The notes beneath the pieces are model-generated. The model was not told where the DNA came from and searched no databases. It saw only the letters and a list, made by a program, of their open reading frames with translations. 64,000 nucleotides of DNA from Pediococcus stilesii (lineage in GTDB: Bacteria > Bacillota > Bacilli > Lactobacillales > Lactobacillaceae): contig NZ_JQBX01000003.1 of assembly GCF_001437075.1 (NCBI RefSeq), positions 56,559 through 120,558 on the forward strand, written 5' to 3'. The position numbers and the translations under genes are program-made. This document shows, piece after piece, positions 48,791 through 60,456 of this stretch. Position 1 is the stretch's first letter. Each line of letters starts with the position of its first letter.

Positions 48791-50884
48791 TTATTCGGCA
48801 TGTCCGCCATTTTTCTTGATAATTTCTTCTTGAATTGATTTTGGTACAGCTTCGTAATGGTCAAAAGTCATTGTAAATGTACCACGACCTTGTGAAGCAG
48901 AACGAAGTGTTGTTGCATAACCAAACATTTCTGATAGAGGTACATATGCATGAATTTCTTCGGCTCCAGCAATTGCTTCCATACCATCAACGCGTCCACG
49001 ACGAGCGGTTACTTGACCCATGATATCACCCATGTATTCTTCTGGGACACGGATTTCAACCTTCATGATTGGTTCTAGAATTACGGGAGCAGCAGTTTTA
49101 GCAGCAGCCCGCAACGCAATTGATGCGGCAACCTTAAATGCGGCTTCACTAGAATCGACATCATGATAACTACCATCATAAAGTTTAGCCTTCAAATCAA
49201 CTAATGGGTATCCAGCAAGAACACCATTATTCATTGATTCTTTTAGACCTTGTTCAACTGAAGGAATGTATTCACGAGGAACGACCCCACCAACAATGGC
49301 ATCTTCGAATTCAAATCCTTTACCTTCTTCATTAGGTTCGAATTCAATCCAAACATCACCATATTGACCTTTACCACCAGATTGACGAACAAACTTACCT
49401 TGAGCAGATGTCTTCTTGGTAAATGCTTCACGATATGATACTTGAGGAGCACCAATTGTTGCTTCCACATTAAATTCGCGTTTCATACGGTCAACAATGA
49501 TATCAAGATGAAGTTCTCCCATTCCGGCAATGATTGTTTCCCCTGTTTCAGGGTTTGTTTCAGCACGGAATGAAGGATCTTCTTCAGCAAGTTTTTGAAG
49601 TGCAATATCCATCTTATCTTGATCAGCTTTTGACTTAGGTTCAACAGCAACTTGAATAACTGGATCTGGGAATTGCATTGATTCCAAATGTAAAGGATGA
49701 TCTGGATCAGTTAATGAATCACCAGTTGTTGTGTTCTTAAGACCGATTGCCGCAGCAATATCACCAGAGAACACTTCTGAAATTTCTTGACGTTGGTTAG
49801 AATGCATTTGTAGCAAACGACCAACACGTTCACGTTTTTCTTTTGTTGCGTTAAGAACGTATGAACCTGATTCCAAAGTACCTTGGTAAACACGGATAAA
49901 CGTTAGACGACCAACAAATGGGTCAGTAGCTACCTTAAATGCTAGGGCTGCGAATGTCTTATCATCGCCAGCAATTAAATCAACTTCTTCGCCAGTTTCA
50001 GGGTCAGTAGCCTTATATGGCTTAACGTCTAATGGTGATGGTAGGTAATCAACAACTGCATCAAGCATCATTTGAACACCCTTGTTCTTAAATGCTGAAC
50101 CAGCAAGAACTGGGAATAATTCAAGAGCTAAGGTTCCCTTACGAATAGCAGCCTTAATTTCAGCAACTGAGATTTCTTCTCCACCAAGGTATTTTTCCAT
50201 GATGTTTTCGTCAATATCAGCTAATTGTTCAAGCATTTCGTTACGACGCTTTTCAGCTTCTTCCTTGTATTCATCAGGAATATCAACTGTATCCCATTCT
50301 GTTCCAAGTTCGTCTTCGTCATACAAATCGGCCTTCATTTCAACAAGGTCAATAACACCTTCGAAGTCATCTTCGGCACCAATTGGCATTTGGATAGGTA
50401 GAGCATTTGCCTGTAAACGGTCATGAATTGATTGAACTGAAAAATCGAAGTCAGCTCCAAGTTTATCCATCTTATTAGCAAATACAATACGTGGAACACT
50501 ATAATCTGAAGCTTGACGCCAAACAGTTTCTGTTTGAGGTTCAACACCAGCTTGGGCATCAAGCACTGCTACAGCACCATCAAGCACACGCAATGAACGT
50601 TCAACTTCGATTGTGAAATCAACGTGTCCTGGTGTATCGATGATATTGATTCGATGACCTTTCCAAGCGGCTGTTGTTGCTGCAGATGTGATTGTAATAC
50701 CACGTTCTTGTTCTTGTTCCATCCAGTCCATTTGTGAAGCTCCATCATGGGTTTCACCAATTTTGTGAATTTTACCTGTATAGTACAAGATACGTTCGGT
50801 AGTAGTTGTTTTACCGGCATCAATGTGGGCCATGATACCGATGTTACGAGTTTTTTCTAAGGGAAACTCACGTTTGTTAGCCAT
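48791..50884 (-). CDS. fusA: Elongation factor G
   Basis: 697-residue translocase GTPase. G1 [15 protein letters not shown] (residues 18-32), G2/G3 region DTPGHVDF, G4 NKMDKLG. The five-domain length is normal. It lies 120 bases after rpsG, a gap that contains a strong terminator hairpin. No tuf gene follows, as is usual in lactobacilli. Confidence 0.98.
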   Translation of the reverse strand: MANKREFPLEKTRNIGIMAHIDAGKTTTTERILYYTGKIHKIGETHDGASQMDWMEQEQERGITITSAATTAAWKGHRINIIDTPGHVDFTIEVERSLRVLDGAVAVLDAQAGVEPQTETVWRQASDYSVPRIVFANKMDKLGADFDFSVQSIHDRLQANALPIQMPIGAEDDFEGVIDLVEMKADLYDEDELGTEWDTVDIPDEYKEEAEKRRNEMLEQLADIDENIMEKYLGGEEISVAEIKAAIRKGTLALELFPVLAGSAFKNKGVQMMLDAVVDYLPSPLDVKPYKATDPETGEEVDLIAGDDKTFAALAFKVATDPFVGRLTFIRVYQGTLESGSYVLNATKEKRERVGRLLQMHSNQRQEISEVFSGDIAAAIGLKNTTTGDSLTDPDHPLHLESMQFPDPVIQVAVEPKSKADQDKMDIALQKLAEEDPSFRAETNPETGETIIAGMGELHLDIIVDRMKREFNVEATIGAPQVSYREAFTKKTSAQGKFVRQSGGKGQYGDVWIEFEPNEEGKGFEFEDAIVGGVVPREYIPSVEQGLKESMNNGVLAGYPLVDLKAKLYDGSYHDVDSSEAAFKVAASIALRAAAKTAAPVILEPIMKVEIRVPEEYMGDIMGQVTARRGRVDGMEAIAGAEEIHAYVPLSEMFGYATTLRSASQGRGTFTMTFDHYEAVPKSIQEEIIKKNGGHAE

Positions 50885-50931
50885 TATATTAAGGGTTCTC
50901 CTTCCAATATAAAATCAATTAATAGCTTGTT

Positions 50932-50970
50932 AGAAAAAATGACTACTATATGCATCCATATAATAGTCAT
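50932..50970 (-). terminator. Strong intrinsic terminator between rpsG and fusA
   Basis: Minus-strand ATGACTATTATATG pairs with CATATAGTAGTCAT along all 14 positions (one T-G) around a GATG loop, followed by T6. A second perfect hairpin, GTTGCAAT/ATTGCAAC (50975-50995), precedes it. It is unexpected inside the rpsL-rpsG-fusA operon. Confidence 0.88.
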
Positions 50971-51004
50971 CATGGTTGCAATAATTAATTGCAACGACTG
51001 AATT

Positions 51005-51475
51005 TTACCAACGGTAATGTGCAAATGCACGGTTAGCTTCAGCCATCTTATGTGTATCTTCACGTTTCTTAACTGATGCACCAGTATTGTTAGCAGCATC
51101 CATAATTTCACGTGCAAGACGTTCTGGCATTGTGTGTTCACCACGGAGACGAGCGTAGTTAACTAACCAACGTAAACCAAGAGTTGTACGACGATCAGGA
51201 CGTACTTCGATTGGAACTTGGTAGTTAGAACCACCAACACGACGAGCCTTAACTTCAAGGACAGGCATGATGTTGTTCATTGCTTCTTCAAATACTCCTG
51301 TAGGTTCTGAACCAGTTTCTTTTTCAATAATATCAAAAGCACTGTATAGAATCTTTGAAGCTTTACCACGCTTACCATCTAACATTAAACGGTTAATTAA
51401 GCGTGTAACAAGCTTTGAGTTATAAATTGGATCTGGTAATACTTCGCGTTTTGGTGCTGGACCTTTTCTTGGCAT
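51005..51475 (-). CDS. rpsG: 30S ribosomal protein S7
   Basis: 156-residue uS7, organiser of the 30S head. [20 protein letters not shown] and [18 protein letters not shown] are diagnostic. It follows rpsL by 15 bases and is followed by a strong terminator hairpin. Confidence 0.98.
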   Translation of the reverse strand: MPRKGPAPKREVLPDPIYNSKLVTRLINRLMLDGKRGKASKILYSAFDIIEKETGSEPTGVFEEAMNNIMPVLEVKARRVGGSNYQVPIEVRPDRRTTLGLRWLVNYARLRGEHTMPERLAREIMDAANNTGASVKKREDTHKMAEANRAFAHYRW

Positions 51476-51490
51476 TTATACACGACCTCC

Positions 51491-51904
51491 TTACTTCTTA
51501 GGTTTCTTTGTACCGTATTTAGAACGGCTTTGTTTACGATCAGTAACACCTGCTGTATCAAGCGCACCACGGATAACGTGATAACGAACACCAGGTAAAT
51601 CCTTTACACGACCACCACGAATAAGAACAACACTATGTTCTTGAAGGTTGTGACCAATACCAGGAATGTATGCTGTAACTTCGATCAAGTTTGATAGACG
51701 AACACGAGCGTATTTACGCAAAGCTGAGTTAGGCTTTTTAGGCGTCATTGTACCAACACGCGTTGCAACTCCACGTTTTTGAGGAGCTGGATTGTTAACT
51801 TGAGACTTCTTCATGCTGTTATAGCCGTAGTTCAAAGCTGGAGCTTTTGACTTCGAGCTTTGTGAACGACGACCCTTACGAACCAATTGGTTAATTGTAG
51901 GCAT
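51491..51904 (-). CDS. rpsL: 30S ribosomal protein S12
   Basis: 137-residue uS12 at the decoding centre. [19 protein letters not shown] keeps the Lys residues where streptomycin-resistance changes occur, and [13 protein letters not shown] is also unchanged, so the protein looks streptomycin-sensitive. ATG at 51904 follows GGAGAAACATCG; an upstream start at 51922 covers the ribosome site. First gene of the str operon. Confidence 0.97.
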   Translation of the reverse strand: MPTINQLVRKGRRSQSSKSKAPALNYGYNSMKKSQVNNPAPQKRGVATRVGTMTPKKPNSALRKYARVRLSNLIEVTAYIPGIGHNLQEHSVVLIRGGRVKDLPGVRYHVIRGALDTAGVTDRKQSRSKYGTKKPKK

Positions 51905-52072
51905 CGATGTTTCTCCTTCCAAATAAATGAAATAATTAAGTATTCTTTTAAGTACACATATCCAGGCGGTTCTTTTTTTGCTACAAAAAAATATGGCCCG
52001 GACAAGTACCAGGGCTAACGTTTCCAGTCAGCATGTCTGCATTCAGCAGAAAACCTGTCCACAAAAAGCACC
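51905..52072 (-). ncRNA. Structured, attenuator-like leader of the str operon
   Basis: About 170-base leader of rpsL. On the minus strand GGACA (52056-52060) can pair with TGTCC (52000-52004), enclosing TCTGC/GCAGA (52036-52050) and a GCTGAC/GTTAGC hairpin (one mismatch). The alternative GCCC/GGGC hairpin uses the same TGTCC strand and is followed by CATATTTTTTT, like an intrinsic terminator. The two folds exclude each other, as in attenuation. The effector is unknown. Confidence 0.55.
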
Positions 52073-52078
52073 TTAAAT

Positions 52079-52107
52079 AGAATATCACGCAATTTTTTTT
52101 ATTGCAA
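52079..52107 (-). promoter_or_regulatory. Promoter of the str operon (rpsL-rpsG-fusA)
   Basis: Minus-strand TTGCAA, 17 bases (including an A8 run), TATTCT. The start of the structured leader lies a few bases downstream. Confidence 0.65.
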
Positions 52108-52181
52108 GTAAATTAAATAAAAAAAGTGCTCGTCTGTTGCGTATATTTCAATATCTATTCTTAAAGGGAGCGTATGAAATT

Positions 52182-52856
52182 ATGACTTTCACATTGCTAT
52201 TTTTATTCTTTTACCTCGGCACCTGCTGGGGATCTTTTTTATTTTTAGTTTATGAGCGAACAAGACTTAGTTTATCAATTGCTTTTCCGTCTTCTCACTG
52301 TGATTTTTGTAAAAATAAACTACCCTATTGGTCACTTTTTCCAATTTTTAGCTATCAAATTGGTCACCATCGTTGCTGTTTCTGTGGTAGTGTCATTTCT
52401 GCTCAATCATTACGCGTTGAATTTTTATCTGGAATCATTTTTTTATACTGTCACCAACTTTTTCTGGAAAATTTATTTTTTGCTGCCAGTTTAATGCTTG
52501 TCAGTTATCTTGCGACTGAAGATTTAGCGATCAAAAGATCCAATACCTCCTTGCTCGCCATTCCGGCGTTCTTTTACACCATTCTTAATTTTGACTTAAC
52601 TAATTTTTTTGCACTTCTTTGTCTTCTATTCTTTATCTCAAATGACTTTGAAAATACATTTTTCTTTTCTAAATTTGGACAAGGTGATTTGGAAGTTATC
52701 CTGTTTTTTAATTTATTATTTACATTTAGTTTAACGGTCCGAGCTGTTTTTATTTCTTCAGGTCTAGCACTTTTTTCAATGATGATCTTTAAAAATCGCT
52801 CGGTTCCCTTTATTCCCTATTTATTGACATCATTTTTAATTTTTGTGCCAAAATAA
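52182..52856 (+). CDS. comC: Prepilin peptidase (type IV leader peptidase, ComC-like)
   Basis: Membrane aspartyl protease that cleaves and may methylate type IV prepilin-like proteins of the competence pseudopilus. N-terminal domain with two CxxC pairs (CDFCKNKL and CCFCGSVI). The catalytic Asp pair lies in LATEDLAIKRS and GQGDLEV (GxGD). About seven membrane helices over 224 residues. ATG at 52182, 11 bases after AAAGGGAG; an in-frame start at 52137 is weaker. It stands alone between the divergent str operon and rpoC, with no other com gene in the window. Confidence 0.85.
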   Translation: MTFTLLFLFFYLGTCWGSFLFLVYERTRLSLSIAFPSSHCDFCKNKLPYWSLFPIFSYQIGHHRCCFCGSVISAQSLRVEFLSGIIFLYCHQLFLENLFFAASLMLVSYLATEDLAIKRSNTSLLAIPAFFYTILNFDLTNFFALLCLLFFISNDFENTFFFSKFGQGDLEVILFFNLLFTFSLTVRAVFISSGLALFSMMIFKNRSVPFIPYLLTSFLIFVPK

Positions 52857-52926
52857 AAAACCTTACCATTTTTAACAAATATATTTGGGAAAAATCCTCA
52901 ATATATCCATCGAAATGGTAAGGTTT
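52857..52926. terminator. Long bidirectional terminator between comC and rpoC
   Basis: AAACCTTACCATTT pairs with AAATGGTAAGGTTT; between them ATATATTTGGGA faces TCCTCAATATAT, so the hairpin is extended. AT runs flank both sides, and the two genes converge here. Confidence 0.8.
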
Positions 52927-52941
52927 ATTATTTATTTCGAA

Positions 52942-55900
52942 CTATTTTTCAACAGTTTCGTTCATTTCTTTTTCAACGTCACTCAATGATTGGGGTTGTT
53001 CAACGTTACCGCCAACAATTTCGGGTTTGATTTGACGATAATCAGTCATACCAGTTCCCGCAGGAATAATCTTACCAATGATAACATTTTCCTTCAAACC
53101 AACAAGTGGATCGTTTTTACCACGAATAGCAGCATCCGTAAGGACACGTGTTGTTTCTTGGAATGAGGCTGCAGATAAGAAACTATTTGTTTCCAAAGCT
53201 GCCTTCGTGATTCCTAGAATGACAGGACGTGATGTGGCAGGAATTCCACCAGCAATCAATGTCTTGTAATTATCATTCTTGAAATCATCAATATCCATCA
53301 ATGTTCCTGGAAGAATATCTGTGTCACCAGGATCCATAACACGTACTTTTCGAAGCATTTGACGAATCATAATCTCAACGTGCTTGTCACTGATTTCAAT
53401 CCCTTGCATACGGTAAACTTTTTGAATTTCACTAAGCAAGTAATTCTCAGTAGAAAGCACATCACGAACCTTAATTAACTCTTTAGGATCAATTGAACCT
53501 TCGTTTAAGGCTGAACCACGATGAATATAATCACCTTCAGCAACCTTCATACGAGCAGTAATTGGCAAAGTATATGTCCGAGTATCGGTTTCACCCTTAA
53601 TCGTAATATCCTTTGTTCCTTCTGCTGGGTCTTCCTCAATTGATTCAACCGCACCAGTTACTTCTGAAATCTCAGCAGGTCCCTTAGGATTACGAGATTC
53701 CACAATTTCTTGGATACGAGGGAGTCCTTGGGTAATATCAGCGTTACCAGCAACACCACCAGTATGGAAGTTACGCATTGTAAGCTGTGTACCGGGTTCA
53801 CCGATTGATTGAGCAGCAACTGTACCAACTGCTTCACCAACTTCAACACGATCACCAGTAGCCATATTACGACCATAACACTTCTCACAAACACCATGAG
53901 CAGTATTACATGTAAATGCTGAACGGATCGTTACTTCTTGAACACCAGCTTCAATGATTCGTTGAGCAATTTGTTCATCGATCATCTCATTTGGTCCAAT
54001 GATTGTTTCATGGTTTTCAGGATCGAAAACTGATTTCATTGTATAACGGCCAAGAATACGATCGTATAATGGTTCGATCATTTCATTTCCATCAGCGATT
54101 GCTGAAATTAACAAGCCACGATCAGTACCACAATCTTTTTCACGAACAATAACATCTTGCGCAACATCAACCAGACGACGTGTCAAGTAACCAGAGTTAG
54201 CGGTCTTCAAAGCCGTATCGGTCATACCTTTACGAGCACCATGAGTAGAGATAAACATTTCCAAAACACTAAGTCCTTCACGGAAGTTAGAAAGAATTGG
54301 AAGCTCCATGATTTTACCATTAGGGGCAGCCATCAATCCACGCATTCCAGCAAGCTGTGTAAAGTTAGAAATGTTACCACGAGCTCCGGAGTCGGACATC
54401 ATAAAGATTGGATTTTGTTGATCAAATGTATCCATCAATCGTTGTTGAATCTCATCTTTGGCGTCGTTCCAAATTCCAATTACTCGTTCATAACGTTCGT
54501 CATCAGTAATTAAACCTCGACGGAACTGCTTGGTGACAGTTGCAACTTGTTTATGAGCTGCAGCAATAATTTCAGGCTTATCTGGAAGATTGGTGATATC
54601 AGCAATTCCCACCGTTAAACCAGAAAGTGTCGAACGATAGAATCCTAAGTCTTTCATACGGTCAAGTAATAATGAAGTTTCTGTAACCTTGTACTTCTTG
54701 TATACTTCGGCAATTACATCACTTAAAAATCCAGACTTAAATGGATCGATCAATGGACGTTGATTCAACTGTTCATGAATATTTTCACCATTTTCCAAGA
54801 AGAATTCATCCGGTGTTCCACCGACTAAATTTTCATTGGTTGGTGCGTTAAGATAGACAAATCCCTTTGGCAAAATGTCGTTAAATAGCATTTTACCAAC
54901 CGTTGTAATCAAAACTTGCTTGCGTTGTGCATCAGTGAATGGCTTCTCAGGCATTGAACTAGCACGAACACCAATTCTTGTATGAATTGATACGTAGCCA
55001 TTTTGAAGTGCTAAGCGAATTTCATCAAGATCGTTGAAGATCATTCCTTCGCCAACACTCTCAGCACGTTCCATTGTTAGCCAGTAGTTACCAATAACCA
55101 TGTCTTGTGATGGCGTAACAACTGGTTTCCCGTCTTTAGGAGCAAGAATATGATGTGCAGCCAACATGAGAAGACGTGCTTCAGCTTGGGCTTCATTTGA
55201 TAGTGGAACGTGAATAGCCATTTGGTCTCCATCAAAGTCAGCATTGTAAGCTTCACAAGCTAACGGATGTAGACGCATAGCTTTCCCACTAACTAATACA
55301 GGTTCGAAAGCTTGAATACCAAGTCGATGCAAGGTAGGGGCACGGTTCAAAAGAACTGGATGTTCCTTAATTACGTCTTCTAAAACGTCGTAAACGTCGT
55401 TATCTTTACGATCAATTTTACGTTTAGCATTTTTAATGTTTGAAGCTAGTCCACGACCAACCAATTCTTTCATGATAAATGGTTTAAATAATTCCATTGC
55501 CATTGGAACTGGAAGACCCATTTGATTCATCTTCAATGATGGACCAACATCAATAACTGAACGGCCAGAATAATCTACACGCTTTCCAAGTAAGTTTTGA
55601 CGGAAACGCCCTTGCTTACCCTTTAACATATGTGAAAGAGATTTTAATGGACGATTACCAGGACCGGCAACCGGACGGCCTCGACGACCGTTATCAATCA
55701 AAGCATCAACGGCTTCTTGTAACATTCGTTTTTCATTTTGAACGATAATTCCAGGAGCGTTAAGGTCCAATAAGCGTTTCAAACGGTTATTACGGTTAAT
55801 TACTCGACGATATAAATCATTTAAATCAGACGTTGCAAAACGTCCACCATCTAATTGAACCATTGGCCGTAAATCAGGTGGAATAACCGGGATGGCATCC

Positions 55901-56583
55901 ATTACCATCCATTCAGGGTGATTACCTGACTTAAGGAATGCTTCAACGATATCTAAACGACGAACCGCACGAGTTCTCTTTTGACCAGATGCTTCCTTTA
56001 ACTCTTCTTTTAATGAAGCAGCTTCTTTTTCTAGATCAACTGTTTCAAGAAGGGCTTGGATTGCTTCTCCACCAATTTTGGCAGTGAACTTATCGCCATA
56101 TTCACTTAACTTAGAACGATATTCGCGTTCTGTTAGTAATTGCTTCTTTTCTAGTGGAGTATCTCCTGCATCTACTACTACGTATGATGCAAAGTAAATG
56201 ATCTCTTCCAGTGAACGAGGACTCATATCAAGAACTAATCCCATTCGACTTGGGATTCCCTTGAAGTACCAGATGTGTGTTACTGGTGCAGCAAGTTCGA
56301 TATGTCCCATGCGTTCGCGACGAACTTTAGACTTTGTAACTTCAACACCACAGCGATCACAAACGATCCCTTTATAACGAATTCGCTTGTACTTTCCACA
56401 GGCACATTCATAGTCTTTAGTTGGTCCAAAAATTCGTTCGTCGAATAATCCATCTTTTTCTGGTTTTAAAGTTCGATAGTTAATGGTTTCCGGTTTCTTA
56501 ACTTCACCATAAGACCACATACGGATCTTATCAGGAGAAGCTAAACCGATTTGCATACTTTCGAATTTATTAACATCGATCAA
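52942..56583 (-). CDS. rpoC: RNA polymerase beta' subunit
   Basis: 1213 residues. N-terminal zinc finger [13 protein letters not shown] with CDRCG (about residues 60-80), catalytic magnesium loop [12 protein letters not shown], and bridge helix and trigger loop regions follow. Downstream of rpoB by 28 bases in one unit. An additional C-terminal zinc site ([11 protein letters not shown]) is present. Confidence 0.98.
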   Translation of the reverse strand: MIDVNKFESMQIGLASPDKIRMWSYGEVKKPETINYRTLKPEKDGLFDERIFGPTKDYECACGKYKRIRYKGIVCDRCGVEVTKSKVRRERMGHIELAAPVTHIWYFKGIPSRMGLVLDMSPRSLEEIIYFASYVVVDAGDTPLEKKQLLTEREYRSKLSEYGDKFTAKIGGEAIQALLETVDLEKEAASLKEELKEASGQKRTRAVRRLDIVEAFLKSGNHPEWMVMDAIPVIPPDLRPMVQLDGGRFATSDLNDLYRRVINRNNRLKRLLDLNAPGIIVQNEKRMLQEAVDALIDNGRRGRPVAGPGNRPLKSLSHMLKGKQGRFRQNLLGKRVDYSGRSVIDVGPSLKMNQMGLPVPMAMELFKPFIMKELVGRGLASNIKNAKRKIDRKDNDVYDVLEDVIKEHPVLLNRAPTLHRLGIQAFEPVLVSGKAMRLHPLACEAYNADFDGDQMAIHVPLSNEAQAEARLLMLAAHHILAPKDGKPVVTPSQDMVIGNYWLTMERAESVGEGMIFNDLDEIRLALQNGYVSIHTRIGVRASSMPEKPFTDAQRKQVLITTVGKMLFNDILPKGFVYLNAPTNENLVGGTPDEFFLENGENIHEQLNQRPLIDPFKSGFLSDVIAEVYKKYKVTETSLLLDRMKDLGFYRSTLSGLTVGIADITNLPDKPEIIAAAHKQVATVTKQFRRGLITDDERYERVIGIWNDAKDEIQQRLMDTFDQQNPIFMMSDSGARGNISNFTQLAGMRGLMAAPNGKIMELPILSNFREGLSVLEMFISTHGARKGMTDTALKTANSGYLTRRLVDVAQDVIVREKDCGTDRGLLISAIADGNEMIEPLYDRILGRYTMKSVFDPENHETIIGPNEMIDEQIAQRIIEAGVQEVTIRSAFTCNTAHGVCEKCYGRNMATGDRVEVGEAVGTVAAQSIGEPGTQLTMRNFHTGGVAGNADITQGLPRIQEIVESRNPKGPAEISEVTGAVESIEEDPAEGTKDITIKGETDTRTYTLPITARMKVAEGDYIHRGSALNEGSIDPKELIKVRDVLSTENYLLSEIQKVYRMQGIEISDKHVEIMIRQMLRKVRVMDPGDTDILPGTLMDIDDFKNDNYKTLIAGGIPATSRPVILGITKAALETNSFLSAASFQETTRVLTDAAIRGKNDPLVGLKENVIIGKIIPAGTGMTDYRQIKPEIVGGNVEQPQSLSDVEKEMNETVEK

Positions 56584-56611
56584 CGGGCTGACCTCCTCTT
56601 TCTTTTAAAAA

Positions 56612-59600
56612 TTATTTTTGTTTGTTTTCAGTTTCAACAGGAGCAGATTCCGTTGACTTAGTTTCCGCTTCACTTGCATTAGCCTTTTCGTTTTGCTTTT
56701 CAGCATACTTGCTAAGTGCATCTACATTAACAACATCATCGTCGTCTTCATCCATATCACGAAGTTCAACTTCTTCGTTATCATCACCAAGCACCTTCAT
56801 ATCCAATCCTAGAGCCTGTAATTCTTTTACAAGCACTCGGAATGATTCCGGAACACCTGGACGAGGAATTGGTTCACCCTTAACGATGGCTTCATAAGTC
56901 TTCACACGACCAACAACGTCATCGGATTTATAAGTCAGAATTTCTTGAAGTGTGTATGCAGCTCCGTATGCTTCAAGAGCCCAAACTTCCATTTCACCAA
57001 AACGCTGCCCACCAAATTGAGCTTTACCACCAAGTGGTTGTTGTGTAACAAGTGAGTAAGGTCCAATCGAACGAGCATGGATCTTATCATCAACCATGTG
57101 AGCAAGCTTCATATAGTGCATGACACCTACGGCTACACGTTGTTCAAACGGTTCACCTGTTCGACCATCATATAAAACAGTCTTAGCATCCGAATCCATT
57201 CCAGCTTCAGCAACAGCTTCCCAAATATCCTTATCTTGAGCACCATCAAAAACCGGTGTGGTCATATGAATACCAAGATTACGAGCGGCCATTCCTAAAT
57301 GAAGTTCAAGAACTTGTCCAATATTCATACGAGAAGGCACACCCATTGGGCTAAGCATGATATCGATTGGAGTTCCATCAGGCATGTATGGCATATCTTC
57401 TTGTGGGATAACAACTGATACGGTACCTTTGTTACCATGACGTCCAGCCATTTTATCACCAACTTGTAACTTACGTTTTTGAGCGATATAAACACGAACC
57501 ATCATATTTACACCAGGAGATAACTCGTCACCATTTTCGCGAGTGAAAATCTTAACGTCTTGAACAATTCCGCCCCCACCATGAGGAACACGCAATGAAG
57601 TATCACGAACTTCACGAGCTTTTTCACCAAAAATTGCGTGTAGTAAACGTTCTTCTGCAGATAATTCTGTCACTCCCTTTGGAGTAACCTTACCGACAAG
57701 AATGTCACCATCTTCAACTTCGGCTCCAATTCGAATAATTCCATCTTGGTCAAGGTTATGCAAGGCATCTTCCCCAACATTAGGAATTTCACGTGTCATT
57801 TCTTCAGGTCCAAGCTTTGTATCACGAGCTTCTGATTCATATTCTTCAATATGAATTGATGTATAAACATCATCACGAACTAAACGTTCATTAATTGCAA
57901 TCGCATCTTCGAAGTTATAACCTTGCCAAGTCATGAAAGCAATCAATGGGTTTTGTCCAAGAGCCAATTCACCTTGTTCCATTGATGGTCCATCAGCCAA
58001 TACTTCATCAGCATCAACCTTATCATTAACGCGAACAATTGGACGTTGGTTGTAGTTCTTACCACCATTTGAACGGCGGAATTTCATTAATTTGTAGGTA
58101 TCAAGTGCCCCATCGTCACGGCGAACGCGAACTTCACGAGCATCAACATATTCGACAACTCCAGCGTGTTGGCAAAGTAGTGCAACCCCTGAATCATGGG
58201 CAGCTTTGTATTCGATACCAGTTCCAATTAATGGTGAATGTGGATCTAACAAAGGAACAGCTTGACGTTGCATGTTAGCACCCATCAAAGCACGGTTAGA
58301 GTCATCATTTTCCAAGAACGGAATACATGCTGTAGCAACAGCAACAACTTGTTTTGGCGAAACGTCCATATAATCGACGTTAGAGATGTTTGTTTCAATG
58401 TTGTCACTTTCATGACGAGCCATAACAACATCATCCACAAAAGATCCATCATCGTTTAATGGTGAGTTAGCCTGAGCGATAACAAATTGGTCTTCTTCGT
58501 CAGCTGTAAGATAATCGATTCGATCAGTTACCTTATGATCATCCCATGAAACACGACGATATGGTGTTTCAATAAAGCCATAACGGTTGATCTTACCATA
58601 AGAAGCAAGGTTATTAATCAATCCGATATTAGGACCTTCAGGCGTTTCAATTGGACACATACGACCATAATGCGTATAGTGAACGTCTCGAACTTCATAT
58701 CCGGCACGGTCACGAGTTAAACCACCAGGTCCAAGGGCAGACAAACGACGCTTATGTGACAATTCGCCAAGTGGGTTTGTCTGATCCATGAATTGTGACA
58801 ACTGTGAAGATCCAAAGAATTCTTTAGTTGCAGCAACTACTGGACGAATATTAATCAACTGTTGCGGTGTAACGGTGTCCGCATCTTGAATTGACATTCG
58901 TTCTCGAACAACTCGTTCCATTCTAGACAAACCAATTCTAAATTGGTTTTGGAGAAGTTCACCAACCGAGCGAATTCGACGGTTACCCAAATGATCGATA
59001 TCATCAGTATTACCAATTCCATCTTGAAGAAGGAAGAAATAATTCATCGAAGCGATAATATCAGCAGGTGTGATGTGTTTTAGCTTAAGGTCAATGTTTC
59101 CATTACCAATCATCTTTAATTCACGTTCTGGATCGCTAGGATCTTGAACTTTAATAACTTGAATTGTCATTGGTTCTGTAACAACCGCTTCGTCTGAAGG
59201 TTGATAAGTCACCATCTTAAAGTCTGGACGATCAAGAAATGCTGATAACTTCTTCATCACATCTTTGTTTACCATTTCGCCCTTTTGAGCAATAACTTCC
59301 CCTGTATCAGGGTCTGCTAATGTTTCTGCTAATGTTTGACCCAAAAGACGTGTCTTTAAGCTCAGCTTTTTATTAACTTTGTAACGACCAACCGGTGCCA
59401 TGTCATAACGCTTAGGATCAAAGAACCGAGCCGTTAATAAACTTCTTGAACTATCCGCCGTTTTAGGTTCACCCGGACGCAAACGTTCATAAATGTCTTT
59501 CAAAGATTCAGCAACTCGTGAATCTTCCGGATTTTTATGAACATCTTTGTCTAAAGTGAAGTCTAAGCTATCTGAACCGCCAAAAATATCAATGATTTCT

Positions 59601-60223
59601 TCATCTGATCCAAATCCAAGTGCTCGAACCAACTCCGTCATTGGAATCTTACGTGTACGATCAATTCGTACATATGAAATATCTTTAGCATCAGTCTCGT
59701 ATTCTAACCATGCTCCACGGTTAGGAATAACGGTTGTTCCCCAAATTTTACGATTATTTTTATCAACATCTAAATTGTAATAAACACCAGGTGAACGAAC
59801 TAATTGTGAAACAATAACTCGTTCTGCACCATTAATGATGAAAGTTCCCTGTTCTGTCATTAATGGGAAGTCACCAAAGAACACGTCCTGTGATTTGATT
59901 TCGCCAGTTTCATGGTTTGTCAAACGTAGAGTTACGTGTAATGGTGCGGAATAGTTTGCTTCATGCTCACGAGCTTCATCGACCGTATACTTAGGTTCAA
60001 GCAATTGATAATCGACGAATTCAAGTGATAATTTACCAGCAAAATCTTCAATCGGCATAATGTCATTGAACATTTCGCGAAGACCTTCGTCTAAGAACCA
60101 TTGGTACGAATCCGATTGAATCTCGATCAAATTAGGTAGATCAAGTACTTCTTTAATTCGTGCATAGCTCCGGCGCGTACGATGTTTACCATACTTAACT
60201 AAATGTCCTGCCAAGTTATTCAC
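56612..60223 (-). CDS. rpoB: RNA polymerase beta subunit
   Basis: 1203 residues. The rifampicin region [20 protein letters not shown] and [10 protein letters not shown] keep the sensitive-type Gln, Asp, His and Ser. The catalytic-side motif [14 protein letters not shown] is present. The last ~60 residues are an acidic, low-complexity tail after [10 protein letters not shown] promoter and a terminator-like hairpin precede it. Confidence 0.98.
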   Translation of the reverse strand: MNNLAGHLVKYGKHRTRRSYARIKEVLDLPNLIEIQSDSYQWFLDEGLREMFNDIMPIEDFAGKLSLEFVDYQLLEPKYTVDEAREHEANYSAPLHVTLRLTNHETGEIKSQDVFFGDFPLMTEQGTFIINGAERVIVSQLVRSPGVYYNLDVDKNNRKIWGTTVIPNRGAWLEYETDAKDISYVRIDRTRKIPMTELVRALGFGSDEEIIDIFGGSDSLDFTLDKDVHKNPEDSRVAESLKDIYERLRPGEPKTADSSRSLLTARFFDPKRYDMAPVGRYKVNKKLSLKTRLLGQTLAETLADPDTGEVIAQKGEMVNKDVMKKLSAFLDRPDFKMVTYQPSDEAVVTEPMTIQVIKVQDPSDPERELKMIGNGNIDLKLKHITPADIIASMNYFFLLQDGIGNTDDIDHLGNRRIRSVGELLQNQFRIGLSRMERVVRERMSIQDADTVTPQQLINIRPVVAATKEFFGSSQLSQFMDQTNPLGELSHKRRLSALGPGGLTRDRAGYEVRDVHYTHYGRMCPIETPEGPNIGLINNLASYGKINRYGFIETPYRRVSWDDHKVTDRIDYLTADEEDQFVIAQANSPLNDDGSFVDDVVMARHESDNIETNISNVDYMDVSPKQVVAVATACIPFLENDDSNRALMGANMQRQAVPLLDPHSPLIGTGIEYKAAHDSGVALLCQHAGVVEYVDAREVRVRRDDGALDTYKLMKFRRSNGGKNYNQRPIVRVNDKVDADEVLADGPSMEQGELALGQNPLIAFMTWQGYNFEDAIAINERLVRDDVYTSIHIEEYESEARDTKLGPEEMTREIPNVGEDALHNLDQDGIIRIGAEVEDGDILVGKVTPKGVTELSAEERLLHAIFGEKAREVRDTSLRVPHGGGGIVQDVKIFTRENGDELSPGVNMMVRVYIAQKRKLQVGDKMAGRHGNKGTVSVVIPQEDMPYMPDGTPIDIMLSPMGVPSRMNIGQVLELHLGMAARNLGIHMTTPVFDGAQDKDIWEAVAEAGMDSDAKTVLYDGRTGEPFEQRVAVGVMHYMKLAHMVDDKIHARSIGPYSLVTQQPLGGKAQFGGQRFGEMEVWALEAYGAAYTLQEILTYKSDDVVGRVKTYEAIVKGEPIPRPGVPESFRVLVKELQALGLDMKVLGDDNEEVELRDMDEDDDDVVNVDALSKYAEKQNEKANASEAETKSTESAPVETENKQK

Positions 60224-60292
60224 CTCTCCAATTTCTAAACGAGTTAAATGTTACAGTTTGATTACAATTTGTTATAATCACTGATTTTTAGC

Positions 60293-60333
60293 AAAAAAAA
60301 ACCAAAAACAGCCTCAAAAAGAAACTATTTTTG
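60293..60333 (-). terminator. Terminator hairpin inside the rpoB leader
   Basis: Minus-strand CAAAAATAGTTTC pairs with GAGGCTGTTTTTG at all 13 positions (three T-G pairs) around a T5 loop, followed by G then T9. It lies after the predicted rpoB promoter and 70 bases before rpoB, so both clpC read-through and rpoBC transcripts must cross it. Confidence 0.75.
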
Positions 60334-60405
60334 CTTTTTTATCTAAAACACTGCGGACAATAGATCGCACTGCTTCATTTAACCCAGCTTTAACATACAT
60401 ATTAC

Positions 60406-60434
60406 ATTCTATGCCCTGTAATTTATTTTGTCAA
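60406..60434 (-). promoter_or_regulatory. Promoter of rpoB-rpoC
   Basis: Minus-strand TTGACA (perfect), 17 bases, TAGAAT, about 180 bases before rpoB and just past the clpC stop. Confidence 0.85.
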
Positions 60435-60456
60435 ATAACTTACATTGTTAAAAACA

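Noticed and set aside
52108..52181. Competence-box promoter for comC
   Set aside because: TGCGTATA near 52138 only loosely resembles a com-box; not enough to call.
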